The notes beneath the pieces are model-generated. The model saw only the letters and a list, made by a program, of their open reading frames with translations. It was not told the origin of the DNA and searched no databases. Positions 5,862 to 10,354 of a DNA stretch of 10,354 bases are shown piece after piece. Numbering within the stretch: the first letter of the stretch is position 1; every line of letters starts with the position of its first letter. The stretch is from Candidatus Aminicenantota bacterium (GTDB lineage: Bacteria; Acidobacteriota; Aminicenantia; UBA2199): the NCBI GenBank assembly GCA_020355945.1, contig CP070627.1, positions 6,524,932 to 6,535,285 of the forward strand, read 5' to 3'. Both the position numbers and the translations under genes were made by a program.

Positions 5862-6641
5862 CTACTTAAATCTCTCTATCCTGGTTAAACCCTGGGCGCT
5901 GATCAGTTCATCAATACTGGAAACCGGAGGGACTTTTTTCGAGATTTCTACGACTTCGGAAATATATTTTTGCCGTTTACCTTCTTGGTTTAGAAAACCC
6001 TCGATGCGCAATTGCAGTCCCTTGATCTTTTCCAACTGCCGGCGTTCTTTTTTATCCCTATTGGAAATCACACGGAGACACTCCAACAATTGATCATATT
6101 TTTTCAGGTCAAAGGGCACTTTGGTGGAGGCCCAGGCGGTTATTACATTCTGCTCGCCAGTACCATTTTCCTTTGTGGTTTTGGTGGTAAATTGATAGGC
6201 TTTACATTTCAGTCCCATGATTTCACGGGTCTTTTTCAAAGGTTTAACTACTCCGGTTCTCTTTTGCTTTTGAAGTTTCAGCAACTTTTCTTTGCTGTAT
6301 ATGTTTTCCAGTTTAACAGGAAGTTGAGTGGTCACATAAGTTCGATTTTTAAGATCGATTAAGATCAATTGATTTTTCTCAGTATTGAGATAGAGAATGC
6401 GTTCTCCACTCACATCTGCGATTTCTTTTTCGCCCACCCAGAGTTCCTCGGTTCCCAGATCTTGTGTCCGGGCAAGGTTATCGCCGTCATATATCTCTAT
6501 CTTTACTTTACTGGCGACGTAGTAAAACATTTCAGCCGGTTCTGTTTTTTGCTCCTGTCCATTGGCGAAAGACAAGGCAGCCATTGTTAACATCAAAACC
6601 AGGGCCATTGATAAAAATTTACAGTGATACTTCTTAAACAT
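5862..6641 (-). CDS. Exported protein of unknown function (DUF4412/LolA-like flavour)
   Basis: A 259-residue protein with ATG at 6641 and a strong AAAGGAGGAG Shine-Dalgarno just upstream. Residues 1-27 form a signal peptide: basic FKKYHCK, hydrophobic FLSMALVLMLTMAALSF, and likely cleavage after SFA. There is no lipobox cysteine after it, so the product is probably periplasmic. The mature part is strand-rich. It includes VKIEIYDGDNLA, an ILYLNTEKNQLILIDLKNRTYV segment (around 82-103), and a later TREIMGLKCKAYQF (around 138-151). These resemble DUF4412-type exported proteins, which have a 'tag set by protein state' strand followed by a conserved G-x-K/x-C-x-x-Y strand. That family link is a recollection, not proven. 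Residues 190-215 are highly charged and helical. The gene is separated from the propeller operon by 132 bases and is probably transcribed on its own; no good promoter is visible. Confidence 0.7.
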   Translation of the reverse strand: MFKKYHCKFLSMALVLMLTMAALSFANGQEQKTEPAEMFYYVASKVKIEIYDGDNLARTQDLGTEELWVGEKEIADVSGERILYLNTEKNQLILIDLKNRTYVTTQLPVKLENIYSKEKLLKLQKQKRTGVVKPLKKTREIMGLKCKAYQFTTKTTKENGTGEQNVITAWASTKVPFDLKKYDQLLECLRVISNRDKKERRQLEKIKGLQLRIEGFLNQEGKRQKYISEVVEISKKVPPVSSIDELISAQGLTRIERFK

Positions 6642-6734
6642 GTTTCTCCTCCTTTTTTTGAATAGAGATTTATACGAATTTTTACGGTTAAATGTTTTGA
6701 AAGATTTTTATTTTTTATTGGCCGCCATCAAAAT

Positions 6735-6767
6735 AAGCCGCGAAGACACGCGAAGGGACGCGAAGAA
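6735..6767 (+). repeat. Three-copy 10-bp CGCGAAG repeat
   Basis: After AAGCC, the heptamer CGCGAAG occurs three times at an exact 10-base spacing (CGAAG at 6741, 6751 and 6761) and ends in an A-run. It lies in the gap between the exported-protein gene and the propeller stop codon, just beyond the end of the operon. It shares its 10-base CGAA period with the element at 10184-10226. It resembles the short intergenic repeats scattered through many environmental bacterial genomes. Confidence 0.7.
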
Positions 6768-6773
6768 AAAAAA

Positions 6774-7904
6774 TTACTTTTCCGGGAGTGCAGGAAGTAT
6801 TATTTTATATTTGGCGATTTTAACATTACCTTCCTCATCCTCTAAACCTACATAAAGACTATCTTTTCTGGTTAAAATCCCCCTATCGAAAAAAGCCTCA
6901 ATGATCGCGGAGTCCTGGTCAAATTTGATGCAAGAACGGTATTGATATTTCCCATCCAATGAAAAGATGTCTATGTCTTGCTGGTTTTGGTATGAGGAGC
7001 CAACACCGGATAGATAGATATAAATCATGCCATTGTTTATTTCAACCCGGGTAAAATAGGTTAACTCATCCGGGTATCCGTTAACCAGGTTTTTTAAAGC
7101 AAATTCCGGTATGGTTGATGGTTGGAATCGTTGTCTTTTAAGTCGGGGGGAAATTTTTTTCTTTTGGCGTGCAACAGAAAAGGTATCCAATATCTTCCCG
7201 TTTAAATCGGTAATATTGATTTTATATGCATCGCTCATTCCATAGTAAAGTTTCCTGTTGTCATTATCGGATGCCAGGACCATGGTGGGGGCCAGTTCCG
7301 GGGCAATCCATAGGAAATAGGTGTCTTTACCGATAAGCGTAACACCGCCTTTAAAAAGCGGGTATTCGGTTATAATGGTTTCCTTTCCCGATATGACATT
7401 GTATTTGGTCACGATTCCTTTTCCGTCAGGTTTATAGTATATTGTCGGTACAGCGGAAATGAACTCATCTTTATTAAGGAAAACAACCGGTGACCGTTGA
7501 TAATAGTCATTTCTTACTGATTTGACAAATATGCCTTCCCTGGTAAAATAATGGATTTTATTATTATCGACAATAATAATCATATCCTTTATACAAAAGA
7601 GCTTCCGTTGTTTTTTAATTTCTCCCGGGCCTTCTCCTTTTTTGGCAAATTCTTTGATGAAAGCGCCATTTTTAGCGAAAATATAGTTTATACCTCTCCT
7701 GTCGAAGATATAAACCCTTTCATCCTGATTGACTTCGATCTGGCCGATTTTCCCGATTATTTTATCTCCTGCGTTTTCTATTTCCCAGGCTTTGTGGGGC
7801 TTGAAATCCCAAACTCCTTTCAACGGCTTGTCCGGGTTTTTAATTCCAGGAAAAAGTGAAACCGTCAACACCAGCAGGATAACCGGGAATAGTAGTTTTT
7901 TCAT
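6774..7904 (-). CDS. Exported 6-bladed beta-propeller protein
   Basis: A 376-residue protein starting MKKLLFPVILLVLTVSLFPG, a signal peptide, with no lipobox cysteine. Repeated four-stranded blade-like segments follow, such as IGQIEVNQDERVYIFDRRGINYIFAKNGAFIKEF (about 53-86, the blade layout 'strand, D-x-x-G, strand'). The signature GEGPGE at residues 90-95 is typical of the 6-bladed beta-propeller (PF17170-like) proteins that are strongly expanded in Acidobacteriota and Aminicenantes. Later blades include INITDLNGKILDTF and IDIFSLDGKYQYRS. The ATG overlaps the stop of the upstream membrane protein by four bases (ATGA at 7904-7901), so translation is coupled. Periplasmic or extracellular binding is likely. 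No ligand or enzymatic residues can be assigned. Confidence 0.8.
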   Translation of the reverse strand: MKKLLFPVILLVLTVSLFPGIKNPDKPLKGVWDFKPHKAWEIENAGDKIIGKIGQIEVNQDERVYIFDRRGINYIFAKNGAFIKEFAKKGEGPGEIKKQRKLFCIKDMIIIVDNNKIHYFTREGIFVKSVRNDYYQRSPVVFLNKDEFISAVPTIYYKPDGKGIVTKYNVISGKETIITEYPLFKGGVTLIGKDTYFLWIAPELAPTMVLASDNDNRKLYYGMSDAYKINITDLNGKILDTFSVARQKKKISPRLKRQRFQPSTIPEFALKNLVNGYPDELTYFTRVEINNGMIYIYLSGVGSSYQNQQDIDIFSLDGKYQYRSCIKFDQDSAIIEAFFDRGILTRKDSLYVGLEDEEGNVKIAKYKIILPALPEK

Positions 7905-10099
7905 TTGATACGTTCTTTTAGTTCCCTGGCCTCAGGGTTGTTGGGATCGATTCCCAGGGCACGATCCAGGTACTTCGTACAATTATTATAGTCCTTTAAT
8001 AGAAAATATATTTTAGCGGTGTTGTTAATGGCTGCCAGGTTGTCCGGGGCAATAGATAAAGATCTTTCAAAGAATTCAAGCGCCTTCTTGAAAAATCCAC
8101 GTCTTGCCAGTATGTTGCCGGTGTTATTCAATATTTTGTAGCGGTCCCCAGCTATTTCTTTTACTTTGTCCAGGTGCCGGAAAGCTTCCTGGGTTTTTTG
8201 TTCTTCGAAGAAGCTCTGGGCGCGCATGATGTGGTATTCCATAAAAATCAGCCTGGCGGTATATTCGCTTGATATATCGGGATCGGTGAAGTTGCGAAAT
8301 TTGTATTTTTCCCAGTATTCTGTGGATACTTTTTTTTGGTATCCGGGTAAATCGGATTTGCGGATGACCCGGTAAAGCAGCCCTTCAGGGATAAGTTCCC
8401 ATCCGGGCAGATCGTTCATATGGCGATGGTTGGTAAAATATATCGGCCGATCCGGGTTTTTTGATATGATGTGTTTTTCAATTACTGCCCGGGGGATTCG
8501 TTCGACACTGCCGCCATTTTTTTTTACCTGGTCAATTAAACCAGGATAGAGGTGTTTCTCAATATGGCCGTATTTATTGGTAATGGTTACATCCGGGCGC
8601 ATACCCAGTACACCCTGGAGATAGAGTAAAGGAAACATTTTATGGTCTCCTTGTGGAAAAATAATTGCGCCCTGGTCTAAAGTATGAATAAGCGCGTGAC
8701 CGAAATCGATTGAGTAATAGTAGTTACTTTTATTATTGGTGTGAAAGTTGCCCAGCAGGTTAGGAATCGGCAAAAGCAGTGCTATAATGACTGCTAATGC
8801 CGGTAAAGGTTTCCAAATGATTTTTTTCCTGCATATTTCCCAAAGCCAATGCATTGCCGTGCCCATCCATAATGCTGCCACCATATAGGAAGGAATGAAG
8901 AGGAAATCATTGGCATTGATGCCTTCCGCATCAGGCATAAAATTCGAGAAAATGATAAAACCGATGGAGGTTAGTAAAAATATTGATAAGAGAAGATAGA
9001 ACTCGAAGCTTTTCTTGCGAAAGTGAATCCCCAGTCCCAGTATTGGCAGCCAGAATAATCCCCAGGTGAATTGTTTAACGAATGCGGAAGCATAAACAAT
9101 CATTTGTTTGCCAAAACGTTTCCATGATCTTTGATATTCAGGACCAACATAAACAACGTCTGAGGGTATTTTGTACTGGTTACGCAGTACATGTTGAATT
9201 GATTTCTTTATGGTATCGGGTTGGCCCCAGTTCATATAAGGATTTGCCTGGCTGCGTATCGGCAGGTATAGATAGATTGAAAGTGTCAAAATAAAAAGTA
9301 GACAAGCAATTCCCGTCACTTTGAAGGACAGGGGAGACTGGCGGCGCGATTTAAAGAAAATATAGAGAGCAAAGAGGATGGAAAGAGGACCCATGGTGTG
9401 ATGGTTCGTACAGCCAAGACCACACATCAATGCCAGCAAGTAGAGGATACGGGGGGAGCGTTTTTCATTCCAGAGTTGAAGAAGAAAGAGGCAGACAGCG
9501 ATGAAGAAGCAATTAAGAGTATAAACTTCTGCAATATTACTTTGTGACCAGAATTCGAAGGAAAACCCAAATAGAAGTGAAACGCTGGCGGCGATAATCC
9601 TGTTTTTAGTTTGTTTTCTTATCACCAGGAAGAGAAAGAATATTGTTGCTGCGGCAAAGAAGACTGACATGAAGTTTAATCGAAATGCAATGGTTCCCAC
9701 TGGTATTATTATTGTGAATATTTTACCCAGGATACACCAGAGTGGATAACCCGGTGGATGGGCCACTCCCAGTGAATATGCTGCGGTGATTAGTTCACCC
9801 GAATCCTCACCGGTTAGACCCGGGGCTGTTGTTAACAGGAGCACCACAAAGGCCAGCACAGCAGTTAAGGCTGCCCAATAATAGTCGTTTCTTTTTAACA
9901 GGGTTTTTTCATCAACAGGCGGTAAAGGCGGTAAAGATGATGGTTCCTCCTTTTTTTGCGGTTTACCGGGTTCTTTAAGCTCTTCTATAACTTTTAGTAT
10001 CTCGGTTCTTTTCAGACCGAGTTCTCGAGCGATTTGCCTGGCACTTTTCTTTTTTTTAAATTTCCGTATATAATCTTTTTCTTTCTTTGAAACAGCCAT
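7901..10099 (-). CDS. DUF2723/TMEM260-like membrane glycosyltransferase candidate with HTH and TPR
   Basis: A 732-residue protein whose ATG at 10099 has AAGGA about eight bases upstream. Residues 19-41 (SARQIARELGLKRTEILKVI) look like a helix-turn-helix, followed by a Pro/Lys/Glu linker. A multi-pass membrane region spans about 73-450. It carries the DUF2723 hallmarks GEDSGEL (97-103), AHPPGYPLW (113-121), SNIAEVY (187-193), TNHHTM (231-236) and PIRSQANPYMNWGQP (280-294). The family includes TMEM260, an ER protein O-mannosyltransferase, and is thought to transfer sugars from lipid-linked donors; D99 and E102 are plausible catalytic acids. A soluble domain follows, and about 625-732 form three TPR-like repeats (for example ALEFFERSLSIAPDN). 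It is the first gene of a two-gene operon with the coupled propeller. The acceptor is unknown; the donor role is inferred from family. Confidence 0.8.
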   Translation of the reverse strand: MAVSKKEKDYIRKFKKKKSARQIARELGLKRTEILKVIEELKEPGKPQKKEEPSSLPPLPPVDEKTLLKRNDYYWAALTAVLAFVVLLLTTAPGLTGEDSGELITAAYSLGVAHPPGYPLWCILGKIFTIIIPVGTIAFRLNFMSVFFAAATIFFLFLVIRKQTKNRIIAASVSLLFGFSFEFWSQSNIAEVYTLNCFFIAVCLFLLQLWNEKRSPRILYLLALMCGLGCTNHHTMGPLSILFALYIFFKSRRQSPLSFKVTGIACLLFILTLSIYLYLPIRSQANPYMNWGQPDTIKKSIQHVLRNQYKIPSDVVYVGPEYQRSWKRFGKQMIVYASAFVKQFTWGLFWLPILGLGIHFRKKSFEFYLLLSIFLLTSIGFIIFSNFMPDAEGINANDFLFIPSYMVAALWMGTAMHWLWEICRKKIIWKPLPALAVIIALLLPIPNLLGNFHTNNKSNYYYSIDFGHALIHTLDQGAIIFPQGDHKMFPLLYLQGVLGMRPDVTITNKYGHIEKHLYPGLIDQVKKNGGSVERIPRAVIEKHIISKNPDRPIYFTNHRHMNDLPGWELIPEGLLYRVIRKSDLPGYQKKVSTEYWEKYKFRNFTDPDISSEYTARLIFMEYHIMRAQSFFEEQKTQEAFRHLDKVKEIAGDRYKILNNTGNILARRGFFKKALEFFERSLSIAPDNLAAINNTAKIYFLLKDYNNCTKYLDRALGIDPNNPEARELKERIK

Positions 10100-10121
10100 T
10101 TTCTATCCTTAGAACAAAACG

Positions 10122-10150
10122 ATCATAACATTTTTTAATTTTTTTTTCAA
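10122..10150 (-). promoter_or_regulatory. Promoter of the DUF2723/propeller operon
   Basis: On the - strand, TTGAAA (10150-10145), a 17-base A-rich spacer and TATGAT (10127-10122) match the sigma70 consensus at 5 of 6 positions in each box. Transcription would start near 10115, giving a very short leader of about 15 bases with the Shine-Dalgarno AAGGA before the ATG at 10099. Confidence 0.65.
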
Positions 10151-10183
10151 TGATTTCAAATTTTTTTCAGCAATTCTAATTTT

Positions 10184-10226
10184 AGCCACATAGTGGCGAC
10201 GAACACGGACGAACACGGACGAAAAA
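10184..10226 (+). repeat. GCCAC hairpin plus three-copy 10-bp CGAACACGGA repeat
   Basis: AGCCAC begins the element. GCCAC-ATA-GTGGC (10185-10197) is a perfect 5-bp hairpin. Then CGAA occurs at 10200, 10210 and 10220 in strict 10-base copies (CGAACACGGA twice, then CGAAAAATTA). It lies upstream of the promoter of the membrane-protein operon and has the same architecture as the element at 6735-6767: an AGCC start, three CGAA at 10-base spacing, then A-rich DNA. Confidence 0.7.
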
Positions 10227-10264
10227 TTAAAAATTGGCCTGTTCCCCCTTCCCTCCCCCCTTCT

Positions 10265-10303
10265 CCGGCGGCCAAAACCCTTTTTGAAAAAAGGGTTCGC
10301 CGG
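10265..10303. other. Long hairpin at right edge
   Basis: Inner arms AACCCTTTTT (10276-10285) and AAAAAGGGTT (10288-10297) are perfectly complementary with only two bases between them. Outer arms CCGGCG (10265-10270) and CGCCGG (10298-10303) extend the stem, with a 5-base bulge (GCCAA). No U-tract follows on either strand, so it is not an ordinary intrinsic terminator. It may be a REP-like dispersed element. The surrounding 10226-10354 otherwise shows only a pyrimidine-rich run (about 10241-10264) and no supportable gene. Confidence 0.6.
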
Positions 10304-10354
10304 TCACGGACTCCCAAAAACTTCTCACTAATGGGGCCTTTTATCATGGTTATC

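Noticed and set aside
6642..6734. Promoter for the exported-protein gene on the - strand
   Set aside because: TATAAA and TTGATG-like hexamers occur, but no pair has a good 16-18 base spacing with both boxes acceptable.
10156..10347. 63-residue - strand frame at the right edge
   Set aside because: It runs across the hairpin, the pyrimidine run and the CGAA repeat, has no ribosome-binding site visible, and shows no recognisable domain.

Overview
This window most likely comes from an uncultured Gram-negative bacterium of the Acidobacteriota/Candidatus Aminicenantes kind. That placement is an inference from gene content: an exported 6-bladed beta-propeller protein with the GEGPGE signature, a TMEM260/DUF2723-type membrane protein with a TPR tail, and short intergenic repeats of a sort common in that group. 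No marker gene is present. Base composition is moderate overall, with a distinctly AT-rich stretch at about 2790-4570.

Left part (1-2785, + strand). The 3' part of a TRAFAC-type GTPase gene, whose P-loop lies off the left edge, is followed 12 bases later by a GAP1-N type GTPase-associated protein. Together they look like the core of a GTPase-centred conflict or signalling system of the kind predicted by comparative genomics (the DO-GTPase/GAP1 families). Its effector is not visible and may lie upstream.

Middle part (2786-4577). This is an AT-rich, repeat-laden stretch. It holds a 21-bp purine-rich tandem array of 15 gap-free units, a vapBC-like toxin-antitoxin module on the - strand with its own near-consensus promoter, and a 33-bp tandem array of four units. 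Copies of an A-tract/GTGCCAGGC element cap both arrays. The toxin-antitoxin module sits between copies of that element, so the stretch looks like an accumulation site for small mobile or selfish elements.

Next (4578-5828, + strand) is a Schlafen-AlbA_2/GHKL-ATPase protein with a strong Shine-Dalgarno and a promoter overlapped by a perfect 7-bp inverted repeat, which is a plausible operator. Conflict GTPase, toxin-antitoxin and AlbA_2 ATPase side by side give the region a defence-island character.

Right part (5862-10099, all - strand). Here there is an exported protein of unrecognised function (DUF4412/LolA-like flavour), then a two-gene operon transcribed from about 10115 leftwards. The operon encodes a large multi-pass DUF2723/TMEM260-like glycosyltransferase candidate with an N-terminal helix-turn-helix and a C-terminal TPR, and it is translationally coupled by an ATGA overlap to an exported beta-propeller. 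The operon is bracketed by two different short repeats that share a strict 10-bp CGAA period. The right edge (10226-10354) has no supportable gene, but it carries a strong hairpin. I saw no tRNA, rRNA, CRISPR array, integrase or transposase.
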